This document shows, piece after piece, positions 42,339-51,968 of a DNA stretch of 64,000 bases. The notes beneath the pieces are model-generated. The model did not search any database, was not told the origin of the DNA, and worked only from the letters and a program-made list of their open reading frames with translations. This DNA comes from Rhodobacter sp. NTK016B (GTDB lineage Bacteria; Pseudomonadota; Alphaproteobacteria; Rhodobacterales; Rhodobacteraceae): contig NZ_JAFKOK010000007.1 of the NCBI RefSeq assembly GCF_017303295.1, positions 185,137-249,136 of the forward strand, in the 5' to 3' direction. Position 1 is the first letter of the stretch, and every line of letters starts with the position of its first letter. The translations under genes and the position numbers were made by a program.

Positions 42339-43331
42339 TCACAGGCTGTAGGCTTCGAGGGTCGAGGGGTGGAACAGCTCGTCGACCTGCACCCGGCGCG
42401 GCGAGAGGCCCTGCGCGAAATGGTAGTCGAGGAATTTGTCGAGCACATGCGCATTGGCGCCGACGCCATAGCTCCAGGGATCGGGGCCCATCAGCGCGCG
42501 GGCACGGTTCAGCGTGTCCTCGACGAAGGGCATCGTCACCTTGGTGGCCGAGGTGTCGTTCAAGGCCTCTTCGGCCAGCTTCTTCGACTCCGAGAACGCC
42601 TTGAGCAGCGCTGCGGGCAGAAAGGGGTATTCCTCGACCAAGGTCCGGCGCACGCCCAGAACGTGCATCACCGGGAAGATGCGGGTCTGGCGGAAATACT
42701 CCTCGGCCGCGCCGATGCTGTCGCGGAACAGGCGGCCGACATGGGGATGGCCCTCGGCAAAGCAGCGCGGCCAGCGCGGGCCGATGAAGCCGTCGATCTC
42801 GCCCGCCGCCAGCATGCCGTTCAGCGTGGCACCCTCGGGCGCCTGCTCGATGGTGATGTCGTCGGGCAGCGTCAGCGCGATCTTTTCCGGGCGGCCCGGC
42901 GTGTCCATGCCGCCGCGCACCCAGGTCACGTCCGAGGGTTTCACGCCGAAATGCTCTTCCAGGATGCCGCGCACCCAGACGTTGGCCGACAGCTGGTACT
43001 CGGCGATGCCGATGCGCTTGCCCTTCAGATCCTCGGGCCGGTCGATGCCGCGGTCGGTGCGGATATAGACCGAGGTATGACGGAACGCGCGGCTCAGGAA
43101 CACCGGGATCGCGACGTAATGCGGGTTCCCGCGCGCGACCGAGATCGAATAGGACGACAGCGACAGCTCCGAGATGTCGAAGGCCTCGTGCCGGAAGGCG
43201 CGGAAGAACATCTCTTCGGGCGACAGCAGCATCGGCACGGGATCGACGCCGTCGATCTTGACCCGGCCGTCGACGATGGCCCGTGTGCGGTCGTAATTCC
43301 CCATGGCGAGGGAGAGTTTCAGATCGGACAC
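42339..43331 (-). CDS. pht5: 4,5-dihydroxyphthalate decarboxylase-like protein
   Basis: 330 residues from a GTG with AAGGAGG 5 nt upstream. SDLKLSLAMGNYDRTRAIVD and GVDPVPMLLSPEEMFFRAFR, then FDISELSLSSY, match the Pht5 group, which folds like a periplasmic binding protein but is cytosolic; no signal peptide is seen. In the 4,5-dioxygenase route of phthalate degradation this enzyme gives protocatechuate. It stands in one operon with reductase and dehydrogenase genes of the same pathway. Assignment of substrate to phthalate itself is inference. Confidence 0.8.
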   Translation of the reverse strand: MSDLKLSLAMGNYDRTRAIVDGRVKIDGVDPVPMLLSPEEMFFRAFRHEAFDISELSLSSYSISVARGNPHYVAIPVFLSRAFRHTSVYIRTDRGIDRPEDLKGKRIGIAEYQLSANVWVRGILEEHFGVKPSDVTWVRGGMDTPGRPEKIALTLPDDITIEQAPEGATLNGMLAAGEIDGFIGPRWPRCFAEGHPHVGRLFRDSIGAAEEYFRQTRIFPVMHVLGVRRTLVEEYPFLPAALLKAFSESKKLAEEALNDTSATKVTMPFVEDTLNRARALMGPDPWSYGVGANAHVLDKFLDYHFAQGLSPRRVQVDELFHPSTLEAYSL

Positions 43332-43342
43332 GTGTTCCTCCT

Positions 43343-44527
43343 TTACGTGATGCCGCATTGGCGCTGCAGATCCACCGGCTGGCCCGAGGCCGCCGATTCC
43401 AGGATCGCGTGACAGATTTCGAGGCTCGCGCGGCCCCAGGCGCCGGTCTGGGCGGGCGCGCGATCCTCGCGCACGGCGCCGACCAGCGCGTCGATGACAG
43501 GTCCGCGCGGGGCGGGGCCGAAGGGCACCTCGACGAAGCGGCGCTCGATGTCGCCGAAGACATCCAGCCCGGCAGGCGTCAGCCGCAGGTCGGCGCGGTC
43601 GCACAGCGCGATCACCGGGCCGAAATGCTCGTTGTTTTCCGCCTCGATAAGCCCGGCCCCGCTGCCGTAGGTGCGGGTCTGCTTGAGCGCGGCTTCGGCC
43701 TCGGCGTCGAGCCCCTGCAAGGCGCGACGCGCCTTGCCATAGGCGGCGGGGTCCTTGCGCTGGCCCAGCTCGCCCACATTATCCATCCAGACGTCGCTGT
43801 CGAAATGCGCGTAGCCGGAATAGGTCAGGCTGGCGAAGGATCCATTGGCAAAGGCGATGAGCGCGCTGAACGCGCCTTCCGTCGGGCGCGCGGGATCCCA
43901 GGCGCCGGTCATCGCGGTGACTCGGGTGGCAAGGCCACCGGCCAGCCGGCGCACCACGTCGATCTGGTGGATCGCCTGGCTGAACAGGATGCCGCCGCCC
44001 TCTTCGGTGCGCAGTTCCTCGGGGCGCCGGGGGCGGTAGAGGAAATCGGTGTAGTTGAACGCCTGGATCATCCGCAGGGATCCCACCTCACCGCTCTCGA
44101 TCAGGCGCGCCGCGGCCTCGACTGGCGGGTCGAAGCTGTGGCTGGGGCCTACGATCAGATGCTTGCTCGAGGCCTCGGCGGCCGCGACCATGCGGTCGGC
44201 ATCCGCCATCGAGATGGCGATCGGCTTGTCGACCAGCACATGCTTGCCGGCGGCCAGCGCGGTGCAGACGTGGTCGGCGTGCATCTGGTGCGGCGTGGCG
44301 ATATAGACCGCCTCCACCTCAGGATCGGCGCAAAGCGGCACGATGTCGTCATAGGTCCGACCGCCGAACTCGGCCTCGAACGCCGCGCGGCTTTCGGCGC
44401 GGGGGGCGGCGGCGGCGACCAGTTTCACGCGCGGATCGGCGGTGAAGGTCGGGATCATCAGCATGAAGCCGCGACCCAGCCCGACGACGCCTAGCCTGAC
44501 GGGCATTTGCGCGGGCTCAGAGGTCAA
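43343..44527 (-). CDS. pht4: Gfo/Idh/MocA-family dehydrogenase, candidate dihydrodiol dehydrogenase
   Basis: 394 residues. NAD(P)-binding GVVGLGRGF at 13-21, then EAVYIATPHQMHADH and GKHVLVDKPIAIS carrying the conserved Lys-Pro, and GGGILFSQAIHQIDVVRRL with the catalytic-site His region. In phthalate operons a protein of this family (Pht4) oxidises the cis-dihydrodiol, and the gene order here (reductase, this, decarboxylase) supports that role. Sugar oxidoreductases of the same family are the alternative. It overlaps the reductase end by 11 bp. Confidence 0.78.
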   Translation of the reverse strand: MTSEPAQMPVRLGVVGLGRGFMLMIPTFTADPRVKLVAAAAPRAESRAAFEAEFGGRTYDDIVPLCADPEVEAVYIATPHQMHADHVCTALAAGKHVLVDKPIAISMADADRMVAAAEASSKHLIVGPSHSFDPPVEAAARLIESGEVGSLRMIQAFNYTDFLYRPRRPEELRTEEGGGILFSQAIHQIDVVRRLAGGLATRVTAMTGAWDPARPTEGAFSALIAFANGSFASLTYSGYAHFDSDVWMDNVGELGQRKDPAAYGKARRALQGLDAEAEAALKQTRTYGSGAGLIEAENNEHFGPVIALCDRADLRLTPAGLDVFGDIERRFVEVPFGPAPRGPVIDALVGAVREDRAPAQTGAWGRASLEICHAILESAASGQPVDLQRQCGIT

Positions 44528-45458
44528 GGACCAGCCTCCCGCCCGAACAGGCGCGCGAGACGCAGATCATGATCTTGTCGGCCTTTTCCTCGTCCATCAG
44601 CACCATGTCGCGGTGATCGGCCTCGCCCTCCAGGAGTCGCGTCTTGCAGGTGCCGCAGGTGCCGCTCTCGCACGAGCTGACGGTCGGGAACCCGGCATCG
44701 CGCATAGCCTCGAGGATCGAACGGTCGGCGGGCACGGTCAGCGTGATGCCGGTCTTCTTCAGCTCGACCTCGAAGGCCTCGTCATCGGCGCGCACAACGT
44801 CGACGGGCTTGAAATCCTCGAAGTTGACGCGGCCTTCCGGCCAATGGCCCGAGATCGCCTCGATCTCGTCCATCAGGGGCTTTGGCCCGCAGCAATAGAC
44901 ATTCAGCTTCTGCGGCTCGGCAAAATGGTCCCAGAAATCGTAGATCTTCTCGGGGTCGCCCTCGTCGTGATGGGCCAGGACACGGTCGCCGTAAGCGGTG
45001 GTCAGGTCTTCCAGGTAGGCCGCCTCTTCCGCGCTGCGGCTGAGGTAGATGATGTTGAAATCCTTGCCTTCGCGCTCAAGATGCGCGGCCATGGCCGAGA
45101 TCGGCGTGACCCCGATGCCGCCCGCGATAAGCAGGTAGCGCGGCGCGTCGGCCATGGGGAAGTCGTTTTCCGGCGCCTCGACGTTCAGCTCGAACCCCTC
45201 GACCGCCTCGTCATGCATCGAGGCCGAGCCGCCCCGGCTGGCCGGCTCGCGCTTCACGGCGATCTTGTAATGGTCCGGCGCGGTGCCGTCGTTGACCAGC
45301 GAATAGCGCCGCATTGCCCCCGAGGGCGTCTCGACCGTGACATGCGCGCCGGGCGTGAATCCGGGCAGCGCGCCCTCTTCCATCGGAACCAGCGTGAATT
45401 CGGTGATCTGCGGGGTCAGCGCGCGTCTTGCACCGACGCGCATCCTGATGAGCTCCAT
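44517..45458 (-). CDS. pht2: Oxygenase reductase (FMN, NAD, C-terminal plant-type 2Fe-2S)
   Basis: 313 residues in the phthalate-dioxygenase-reductase layout. FMN-binding RYSL at 51-54, NAD-binding GGIGVTPI at 113-120, and the C-terminal ferredoxin with C263, C268, C271 (CESGTCGTC) and C299. It passes electrons from NADH to the Rieske oxygenase. The gene is divergent from the oxygenase and first in the leftward operon; about 110 bp separate the two starts and hold the shared promoter region. Confidence 0.92.
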   Translation of the reverse strand: MELIRMRVGARRALTPQITEFTLVPMEEGALPGFTPGAHVTVETPSGAMRRYSLVNDGTAPDHYKIAVKREPASRGGSASMHDEAVEGFELNVEAPENDFPMADAPRYLLIAGGIGVTPISAMAAHLEREGKDFNIIYLSRSAEEAAYLEDLTTAYGDRVLAHHDEGDPEKIYDFWDHFAEPQKLNVYCCGPKPLMDEIEAISGHWPEGRVNFEDFKPVDVVRADDEAFEVELKKTGITLTVPADRSILEAMRDAGFPTVSSCESGTCGTCKTRLLEGEADHRDMVLMDEEKADKIMICVSRACSGGRLVLDL

Positions 45459-45488
45459 TCGCCCCTCCCAAAAAACGTGTATCTGCCC

Positions 45489-45522
45489 TTGTTCATTTAG
45501 ATAGCTAAGTATATGTTGTCAA
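45489..45522. promoter_or_regulatory. Divergent promoter with TTAGATAGCTAA motif (oxygenase/reductase)
   Basis: Rightward: TTGTTC (45489-45494), 17 bp, TATGTT (45512-45517). Leftward: TTGACA (45522-45517 on the minus strand). TTAGATAGCTAA lies at 45497-45508 in the spacer, where a bound repressor would block both directions. The TATGTT -10 and the motif recur at the exported hydrolase gene. Confidence 0.5.
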
Positions 45523-45570
45523 GCATTCGAGATTGGCCTTCACGGGCCCGGGCCGCAGGAGGAGTACGAG

Positions 45571-46848
45571 ATGCTGACCCCCGAAGAGAACGAAGTCCTG
45601 ACCCGCGTGACGGGTGACGCGCCGATGGCGAAACTGATGCGTCAGCACTGGACGCCGGTCTGCCTGATGGAAGAAGTGGCGGAGAACGACGGCAAGCCGC
45701 TGCGCGTCGAAGTGCTTGGCGAATCCTACGTCGCGTTCCGTGATACCAAGGGCCGTCTCGGCATGCTCGACGAGCTCTGCCCGCACCGCAAAGCCTCGCT
45801 GGTCTACGGTCGCAACGAGGATTGCGGCCTGCGCTGCCTGTACCACGGATGGAAGATGGATGTGGACGGCAACGTCGTCGCCATGTCGTCCGAGCCCGAG
45901 GGCAGCCCGCTGATGGACAAGGTCAAGGCCCGTTCCTACCCGGTGCGCGAATGGGGCGGTTTCGTCTGGGCGTGGCTCGGCGACAAGACCGACATGCCGG
46001 AGTTCCAGCCCCCCGCCTTCGCCCCAACCGAAGACACCCCGGTCGCCATCCTGAAGATCCGTGTCCCCGCCAACTGGGCGCAGATCCACGAAGGACAGAT
46101 CGACAGCGCGCATTCCTCGTCGCTGCATTCATCAACGATGAAACCGGCCCGCGTGGAAAGTGCCGCAGCCGATGACAAATCGTGGTACCGCCCGTCGACC
46201 GACAAATCGCCGCGCATGCAGACCGAGACCACCAGCTACGGCTTCCACTACGCAGCGATCCGCAAGCCGATCAAGAACGCAGCAACGCATCATTACCTGC
46301 GCATCACCGAGTTCGTGGCGCCATACTACTCGCTGATCCCGCCCAACAACGCCTACAAGGTCGCCAGCGTCATCGTGCCGATCAACGACGACGAGACTGC
46401 GTTCCACTTCCTCGCCTTCGGCGGCCCGAAAGTGCCCTCGACCGAGGAATGGCGCGCCTTCAACCACGCTGTTCCGGGCAAGGACCTGGATGAGAAGTGG
46501 CGCACGCTTCGGACGCTGGACAACGACTTCAAGCAGGACCGCGAGCTGATGAAGGAAGGCCACTTCACCGGCGTTCCGGGCATCCCGAACGAGGACATCA
46601 TCATGTGGGTGTCGATGGGCAGCCGCGTGCAGCGCCATACCGACGTGCTGGGCGCCTCGGACCTCGCCATCGTCGAGTTCCGCCGACTGATGACCGACGC
46701 CGCGCAGAAGGTGGCCGAGGGCGGCCCGGCGATCGGCACCGCGAGCTTCGCGCTGCAGTCGCGCATCGCCTCGCACGAGGGGGTCTATCCCAAGGATGTC
46801 GACTGGCGCACGCTGGTCGCCCATGACCCGGCCGAAGCGGCCGAGTGA
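45571..46848 (+). CDS. pht3: Rieske oxygenase large subunit, phthalate 4,5-dioxygenase type
   Basis: 425 residues. The Rieske 2Fe-2S ligands are C70-x-H72 and C89-x2-H92 (CPHRKASL, CLYHGWKM). The mononuclear-iron site is D178, H181 and H186 in HEGQIDSAHSSSLH. Length and the opening LTPEENEVLTRVTGDAPMAK match the one-component-oxygenase group of phthalate 4,5-dioxygenases that use a Pht2-type reductase. It would hydroxylate phthalate or an analogue to a cis-dihydrodiol. AGGAGG precedes the ATG. A strong terminator follows, so it forms a single-gene unit opposite the reductase operon. Confidence 0.93.
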   Translation: MLTPEENEVLTRVTGDAPMAKLMRQHWTPVCLMEEVAENDGKPLRVEVLGESYVAFRDTKGRLGMLDELCPHRKASLVYGRNEDCGLRCLYHGWKMDVDGNVVAMSSEPEGSPLMDKVKARSYPVREWGGFVWAWLGDKTDMPEFQPPAFAPTEDTPVAILKIRVPANWAQIHEGQIDSAHSSSLHSSTMKPARVESAAADDKSWYRPSTDKSPRMQTETTSYGFHYAAIRKPIKNAATHHYLRITEFVAPYYSLIPPNNAYKVASVIVPINDDETAFHFLAFGGPKVPSTEEWRAFNHAVPGKDLDEKWRTLRTLDNDFKQDRELMKEGHFTGVPGIPNEDIIMWVSMGSRVQRHTDVLGASDLAIVEFRRLMTDAAQKVAEGGPAIGTASFALQSRIASHEGVYPKDVDWRTLVAHDPAEAAE

Positions 46849-46883
46849 CGCGCTGGCGCTTTCCTCCCAAGGCGCACGCAGGG

Positions 46884-46917
46884 AAGGCCCGCACGAGCAA
46901 TCGTGCGGGCCTTTTTT
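46884..46917. terminator. Strong intrinsic terminator behind the oxygenase
   Basis: AAGGCCCGCACGA (46884-46896), loop GCAA, TCGTGCGGGCCTT (46901-46913), T-run to 46917. Perfect 13-bp stem; it could also serve the convergent IclR gene. Confidence 0.9.
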
Positions 46918-46948
46918 CATGGTCTTGTTCAGAGTTGCGCGCGCCTCT

Positions 46949-47740
46949 TCAGACGGTTTCGAGGCGCGCCGCCAGCTCCGCCGACGTCCGGCGCAGCAGC
47001 TCGGAGAGTTCATCCGCGCGGCGTGATATGCGCTCCGTCGGCCCATGAATCCCGATGCCCAGCGGGCGTGCGTGCCCCGGCGGCACCGGGATCAGCGTCG
47101 ACATCATAGACGCATCCCAATGCACCGTGCGGTGCGTCGGAATGTCCAGCAGGTCGCGCGCGTGCAGGATCGACACGTCGGTATCACGATTGGCGTCGAG
47201 CACCGCCTCGAAGGCCGCCTGGGGGTAGTCGCGCGGCGAGATCAGCCCCTCGGCCACGGTGCGGCGGTAGATCTGCAGCGCCACCGGCCGCGGCGCGCGC
47301 GCCAGCATCAGCCAGCCGGTGCCGTTCTGCACCATCAGCCGCCGGTCGCCCGCGCGGATATGGGTGTTGCGCCCCTCCTGCCGGTGCAGCGAGGTGACGT
47401 AATCGACATGCAGGTCGGCGGGCGCGGCCAGCACCACCGGCTCGCCCGCAGCCTCGCGCAGACGGCACAGGGCATCGAACAGCACGGTCTGCTCATAATC
47501 GTCGACCTGCATCCAGCCCGTCAACGTCTGCAGCCGGGGCCCGGGGAGATAGGCATGGGTCGCGGGATCGAGCGTCATGTAACCCATGTCCAGCATTGTA
47601 CGCAAAAGCGCGGTCAGGCTGGAAACCGGATAGCCGAGCGCGGCGCCCAGTTCGTGCAGCCGGGCAGGCTGTCGGTGACTGGCGAAGAACTCGAGGATCT
47701 CGAACACCCGCGCGGCGGATTTCACCTTGTCTGCGGTCAT
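46949..47740 (-). CDS. IclR-family transcriptional regulator (second)
   Basis: 263 residues. HTH at the N-terminus (KSAARVFEILEFFASHRQPA, LHELGAALGYPVSSLTALLR), ligand domain after it (GEPVVLAAPADLHVDYVTSL; GTGWLMLARAP; LGIGIHGPTERI). It sits between the oxygenase and the hydroxyacyl-CoA dehydrogenase gene, from which it is divergent with 338 bp between, so it may control that gene, itself or the oxygenase. Ligand probably an aromatic acid or CoA ester (inference). Confidence 0.87.
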   Translation of the reverse strand: MTADKVKSAARVFEILEFFASHRQPARLHELGAALGYPVSSLTALLRTMLDMGYMTLDPATHAYLPGPRLQTLTGWMQVDDYEQTVLFDALCRLREAAGEPVVLAAPADLHVDYVTSLHRQEGRNTHIRAGDRRLMVQNGTGWLMLARAPRPVALQIYRRTVAEGLISPRDYPQAAFEAVLDANRDTDVSILHARDLLDIPTHRTVHWDASMMSTLIPVPPGHARPLGIGIHGPTERISRRADELSELLRRTSAELAARLETV

Positions 47741-48078
47741 CTCTCCTGCCCTTCCGATTCACACGACTCGGCGACCCGTACCGACCAGCTCCGTCCTGTC
47801 CCAATCTAGGCGAATCGGCGCGCTGCGGAAAGGGTTCGCGACGCGGCCCCGGCGGATGTCCCGCAGCCGGCGCACGGGACTACGGGCAGAATTCACATCC
47901 TCGAAATATCCGCCGTGCGGGGCGGTTGGCGTTGACCGGAGGCCCGATTTCGCAAGGCTGTCGGCAAGGGAGACGGCGGGATGCGCGCGCGATGGCGCAG
48001 CGGCACGGCCCTCCCCGTTCATCCCTTTCGGCAGGCGGCCGGCACGCCCCGACCGCCCCTGACACCAGACGAGGTTCC
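47741..48078. other. Divergent intergenic region, no gene seen
   Basis: Holds the 5' regions of the second IclR gene and the dehydrogenase gene. TTGACC near 47933 could be a -35 for the rightward gene. I see no strong palindrome and no copy of the TTAGATAGCTAA motif. Confidence 0.4.
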
Positions 48079-49065
48079 ATGCCCGACACCGCCCCCTCCA
48101 TCCCCCGCCCGCCGTCGTCCGGCACGATCTGCGTCGTCGGCGCGGGCTTCATGGGCTGCGTGATCGCCACGCTCTATGCCCACCACGGCCATGATGTCGC
48201 GCTGTGCGACATGAATACCGAGTTGCTGGCCAGCTTTGCCGAGCGCGCGCGCCCGATCGCCGCGACCTTCGCAGACGACCCGGCCGCCGTCGACGCGATG
48301 CTGGCGCGTGTGCGCACCGAGCCCTCGCTGGCCGAGGCCGTGAAGGGCGCATTCATGGTGCACGAGGCGGTGCAGGAGAAGCTCGAGACCAAGCAGGCGC
48401 TGTTCGCCGAATTGGACGCGTTCTGCCCGCCCGAGGTGGTGCTGGCCACCAACACCTCGTCGCTGTTGCTGTCGGACATCGGCGCCAAGGTGAACGGCAA
48501 GCAACGGATCCTGGGCCTGCACTATATCACGCCCGGGCACATCATCCGCTCGATCGAGGTGATCCACGCCGATTTCACCCCGGCGTCGCTGGTGGAATGG
48601 GGCCGGGCCTTCGTCGAATCCATCGATCACGTGGGCGTCGCCTGCGGGGAGCGGCCGGGCTTCCTGATCAACAAGATCCAGTTCGCCATGCTGACCGAGA
48701 TCTATCGCCTGATGGACGAAGGCATCGCCAGCCGCGACGATATCGACGCGGCCGTGCGGCTGAGCATCGGGCCGCGCCTCGCGCTGTGGGGGCCGCTGCT
48801 GACCGAGGATCTGATCGTGTCGAAGGCGACGGCGCTGGCCGTCACGGATTCGCTGTACCACCAGACCGGGGACGAGAACTACAAGGGCCGCAAGGCGCTG
48901 CGCGACCTGGTCGAGGCCGGGCACATGGGCGCGATCACCGGACGCGGCTGGTACGAGTACGACGCGCCCTATGCCGAGATCGTCTTGGAGCGCGACCGCC
49001 AGCTGACAGACCTCCTGGAGTGGCTGCGGGAGCGCGACCCGGTGGGCCGGCTGGCGCCCCGCTGA
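48079..49065 (+). CDS. 3-hydroxyacyl-CoA dehydrogenase family protein
   Basis: 328 residues. NAD-binding ICVVGAGFMGCVIATLYAHH at about 17-36, then the family's NTSSLLLSDIG and LGLHYITPGHIIRSIEVIH, and a C-terminal domain with GERPGFLINKIQFAMLTEIY and GRGWYEYD. These fit 3-hydroxybutyryl-CoA/L-carnitine/UDP-like beta-hydroxyacid dehydrogenases. The true CoA substrate is unclear. GACGAGG precedes the ATG at 48079; the longer frame runs through intergenic DNA. A hydroxy-acid oxidation in the lower pathway is plausible. Confidence 0.85.
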   Translation: MPDTAPSIPRPPSSGTICVVGAGFMGCVIATLYAHHGHDVALCDMNTELLASFAERARPIAATFADDPAAVDAMLARVRTEPSLAEAVKGAFMVHEAVQEKLETKQALFAELDAFCPPEVVLATNTSSLLLSDIGAKVNGKQRILGLHYITPGHIIRSIEVIHADFTPASLVEWGRAFVESIDHVGVACGERPGFLINKIQFAMLTEIYRLMDEGIASRDDIDAAVRLSIGPRLALWGPLLTEDLIVSKATALAVTDSLYHQTGDENYKGRKALRDLVEAGHMGAITGRGWYEYDAPYAEIVLERDRQLTDLLEWLRERDPVGRLAPR

Positions 49066-49073
49066 GACACGAA

Positions 49074-49100
49074 AAAGGGGGCGGATGATCCGCCCCCTTT
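49074..49100. terminator. Bidirectional terminator between convergent genes
   Basis: AAAGGGGGCGGA (49074-49085), TGA, TCCGCCCCCTTT (49089-49100), followed by CCTTTT on the plus strand and preceded by A-rich sequence for the minus strand. Confidence 0.85.
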
Positions 49101-49126
49101 CCTTTTGCCACAGTCCGGATAAAGGC

Positions 49127-50587
49127 TTACTGGCCGCCCAGGTTGATGTGGATGTTCTTCTCCTGCGTGAACGAGATCAGCTCGCCGATCCCCTCCTCGC
49201 GCCCGAGGCCCGACTGCTTGTAGCCGCCGAAGGGCGCACCCAGGAAGTGCTGCCCGACCTCGTTGATCCAGACGAAGCCGGCCTCCGCGCGGGCCGCCGC
49301 GCGATGCGCCGTGGCCAGGTCCTTCGACCAGATCGAGCAGGTCAGGCCCACGTCTAGGCCATTCACCTCGTCCATCATTGCCCCCTCGTCCGACCAGCGG
49401 CGCAGCACCAGCACCGGGCCGAAAATCTCCTCCCTGGCGACGCGCATGTCCGGTGTGACATCGGCGAAGATCGTCGGTTCGACGAAGCAGCCGTCCGCCA
49501 TCGCGCCCTCGGTCACCGCGTTGCCGCCGGTGACGACGCGCGCGCCCTCTGCCTTGCCCGAGGCGATGTAGCCCATCACCCGATCGAAATGCTCGCGCCC
49601 GACCAGCGCGCCCATTGTCGTCGCGGGGTCGGTCGGCATGCCCGGCTTGAAGCGCGACACAGCCGCCGCCAGCCGCTCGACGACCGCGTCGTGCAGGTCG
49701 TCATGCAGGAAGGCGCGGCTGGTCGAGCCGCAGCTCTGCCCGCACCAGCTGAAGTTCATGCCCGCGACGATGGCGTTGGCCACCTTGTCGGGGTCGCTGT
49801 CCGGATAGGCGATCAGGGCGTTCTTGCCGCCCAGCTCCAGCAGCACCGGCTTCAGCGTGTCGCTGGCCGCGCGCATCACCGCGCGCCCCGCCCCCACCGA
49901 GCCAATCAGCGTGACCTTGTCGACCCACCTGTGCGAGGCCAGCGCCGCACCCGCATCTGTCCCGCCGGGCAGCACGGTAAAGACGCCCTTCGGCAGCAGG
50001 CCGTCGATCAGCTCGGCCAGCCTCAGCGCCGAGAGCGGCGCCTGCACCGGCGGCTTGATGATAACCGCGTTGCCCGCGGCCAGCGGTGCGCCCATCTTGC
50101 CGCCGCAGAACATCAGCGGGTGGTTGAACGCCAGGATCCGCGCCACCACGCCCAACGGCTCGCGCAGGGTCATGTTGATGCGCTCGGGGCCCATCGGGAT
50201 GGTGTCGCCCTTCATCTCGGTGACGAGCCCCGCGAAGAATTCCATCTGCGCCGCAGCGACGCCCGCATCGCCGCGCATTTCAGTGTAGGGGTTGCCGCAA
50301 TTGGCGGAATCCAGCAGCGCCAGTTCGTCGCCATGTTTGCGGATGATAGCGGCGATCCCCTTCAACACGCGCGCGCGTTCCAAGGGTGCCACGTCGCGCC
50401 ATTCGCGGAAACCCGCGCGGGCGCTGGCCACGGCCAAGTCCACGTCCGCTTCGCCCGCTGTGGCGACCTGCGCCAGCACCTTGCCCGTGGCCGGGTCGAA
50501 AGTGGGATCGGTGCGGCCAGATTGCGCCGCGTGCCAGGCATTGCCGTAATAGAGCCCGAGGTTCGCGGGCAGGGTCGGTTCGAGCAT
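49127..50587 (-). CDS. NAD(P)-dependent aldehyde dehydrogenase
   Basis: 486 residues. The active-site glutamate is E251 (LLELGGKNAL) and the catalytic cysteine C286 (GQSCGSTSRAF). EEIFGPVLVL and FGGYKQSGLGRE mark the conserved C-terminal parts. ALDH enzymes oxidise aldehydes to acids. It lies downstream of the DctPQM transporter genes, 70 bp after dctM, probably in the same transcript. The aldehyde could come from the ThDP decarboxylase in the neighbouring operon (inference). Confidence 0.93.
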   Translation of the reverse strand: MLEPTLPANLGLYYGNAWHAAQSGRTDPTFDPATGKVLAQVATAGEADVDLAVASARAGFREWRDVAPLERARVLKGIAAIIRKHGDELALLDSANCGNPYTEMRGDAGVAAAQMEFFAGLVTEMKGDTIPMGPERINMTLREPLGVVARILAFNHPLMFCGGKMGAPLAAGNAVIIKPPVQAPLSALRLAELIDGLLPKGVFTVLPGGTDAGAALASHRWVDKVTLIGSVGAGRAVMRAASDTLKPVLLELGGKNALIAYPDSDPDKVANAIVAGMNFSWCGQSCGSTSRAFLHDDLHDAVVERLAAAVSRFKPGMPTDPATTMGALVGREHFDRVMGYIASGKAEGARVVTGGNAVTEGAMADGCFVEPTIFADVTPDMRVAREEIFGPVLVLRRWSDEGAMMDEVNGLDVGLTCSIWSKDLATAHRAAARAEAGFVWINEVGQHFLGAPFGGYKQSGLGREEGIGELISFTQEKNIHINLGGQ

Positions 50588-50657
50588 GGAGCCCTCCTAG
50601 TCTTACAGATGGCGTCTCAGGAAAGGCGGGCGACCGGGGCCGCCGCGCCAAAGGTTG

Positions 50658-51968
50658 TCACAGCATCGACGGCAGCAGTGTCGTCAGTCCGGGAACCAGC
50701 GCCAGCACGATCATGCCCAGCACGTACAGCAGCACGAAGGGCCAAGCCGAGGAGAAGACCTTGCCAAGACTGGCGTCCTCCCACGCGCTTTTCAGCGCGA
50801 ACAGCGTGTAGCCGAAGGGCGGGGTCATGCCCCCCACGGTGATGTTCACCAGGAACAGTAGCCAGAACCAGATCGGATCGAATTGCAGTTCCTCGATGAT
50901 CGGCAGGTAGATCGGGATGACGATCAGCATCAGCGCGATCTGGTCGATGAACATGCACAGCACGAAAGGCAGCAGCATCAGCAGGATGAGCATCACCCAG
51001 CGCGACTGTTCCAGCCCCACGACCCATTCGGTCATCGCCGAGGCCCCGCCGGTGAACGCCAGCAGCTGGCTGAACAGTTTCGAGCTGGCCATGATGAACA
51101 GGATCATCGCCGCCACCTTGGCCGAGGAAACCAGCGACTCGCCGATCATCTTGAACGACAGGTTGCGATAGATCGCGGCGGTGATCAGCGAACCGATGAC
51201 CCCCATCGCGCCGGCCTCGGTCGGCGTGGCGATACCGGCCAGGATCAGGCCCATCACCATCAGGATGATGATAGAGAACGGCACCACCCGCAGCAGCGCC
51301 CAGCCCTTGTCGGCCAGCGTGGCGCGGGTTCCGTCGTCGGGTTCCTCGGGCGCCAGCGCCGGGTTCAGCCAGACGCGGATGAAGCAATAGCCCAGGAAGA
51401 TCGCGGCGAACATCAGGCCGGGAATGATCCCGGCGATCAGCAGCCCGGCGATGGAGACGCCGGCCAGCGTGCCGATGATGATGACCAGCACGCTGGGCGG
51501 GATAAGCGGCGCCAGGCTGGCGCCCGCCAGGATCGTGCCGGCCGACAGCCGCGCGTCGTAGCCGCGCGCGACCATGCCCGGCAGCAGCGAGCGGCCCAGC
51601 ATGGCCGCCACGCCCATCGCAGCACCCGACAGGGTGCTGAACACCGTGGCCAGCAGGATCGACAGCACGTACTGGCGCCCTTTCACCCGACCGACCAGAG
51701 TGTCGATGGACCGGAGCAGCACCTCGACCGAGTTCGAGCGGAACAGGATCTCGCCCATCAGGATGAACAGCGGGATGGTGACCAGCGATTGCGTGGTCGT
51801 CGTCTCGTAGAGCGAGTTGACGAACATGCCGTAGCCCATCGGTCCCATGATGACCGCGACGGCCAGCAGGTTGACCAGCAGGAAGGCCGCGAAGACGGGC
51901 AGGCCTACGGCCATGAAGCCCAGGAGCAGCCCCACGCCGGTCGCGACGGCGGCGATACCTTCAACCAT
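50658..51968 (-). CDS. dctM: TRAP transporter large membrane subunit DctM
   Basis: 436 residues with about twelve hydrophobic segments and the DctM pattern (ETTTTQSLVTIPLFILMGEI, LAGASLAPLIPPSVLVIIIG, PFGYTLFALKS). DctM is the sodium-coupled translocation subunit for carboxylates. Its start overlaps the dctQ stop. The gene order (dctP, dctQ, dctM, ALDH) and the pathway suggest an aromatic dicarboxylate substrate. Confidence 0.93.
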   Translation of the reverse strand: MVEGIAAVATGVGLLLGFMAVGLPVFAAFLLVNLLAVAVIMGPMGYGMFVNSLYETTTTQSLVTIPLFILMGEILFRSNSVEVLLRSIDTLVGRVKGRQYVLSILLATVFSTLSGAAMGVAAMLGRSLLPGMVARGYDARLSAGTILAGASLAPLIPPSVLVIIIGTLAGVSIAGLLIAGIIPGLMFAAIFLGYCFIRVWLNPALAPEEPDDGTRATLADKGWALLRVVPFSIIILMVMGLILAGIATPTEAGAMGVIGSLITAAIYRNLSFKMIGESLVSSAKVAAMILFIMASSKLFSQLLAFTGGASAMTEWVVGLEQSRWVMLILLMLLPFVLCMFIDQIALMLIVIPIYLPIIEELQFDPIWFWLLFLVNITVGGMTPPFGYTLFALKSAWEDASLGKVFSSAWPFVLLYVLGMIVLALVPGLTTLLPSML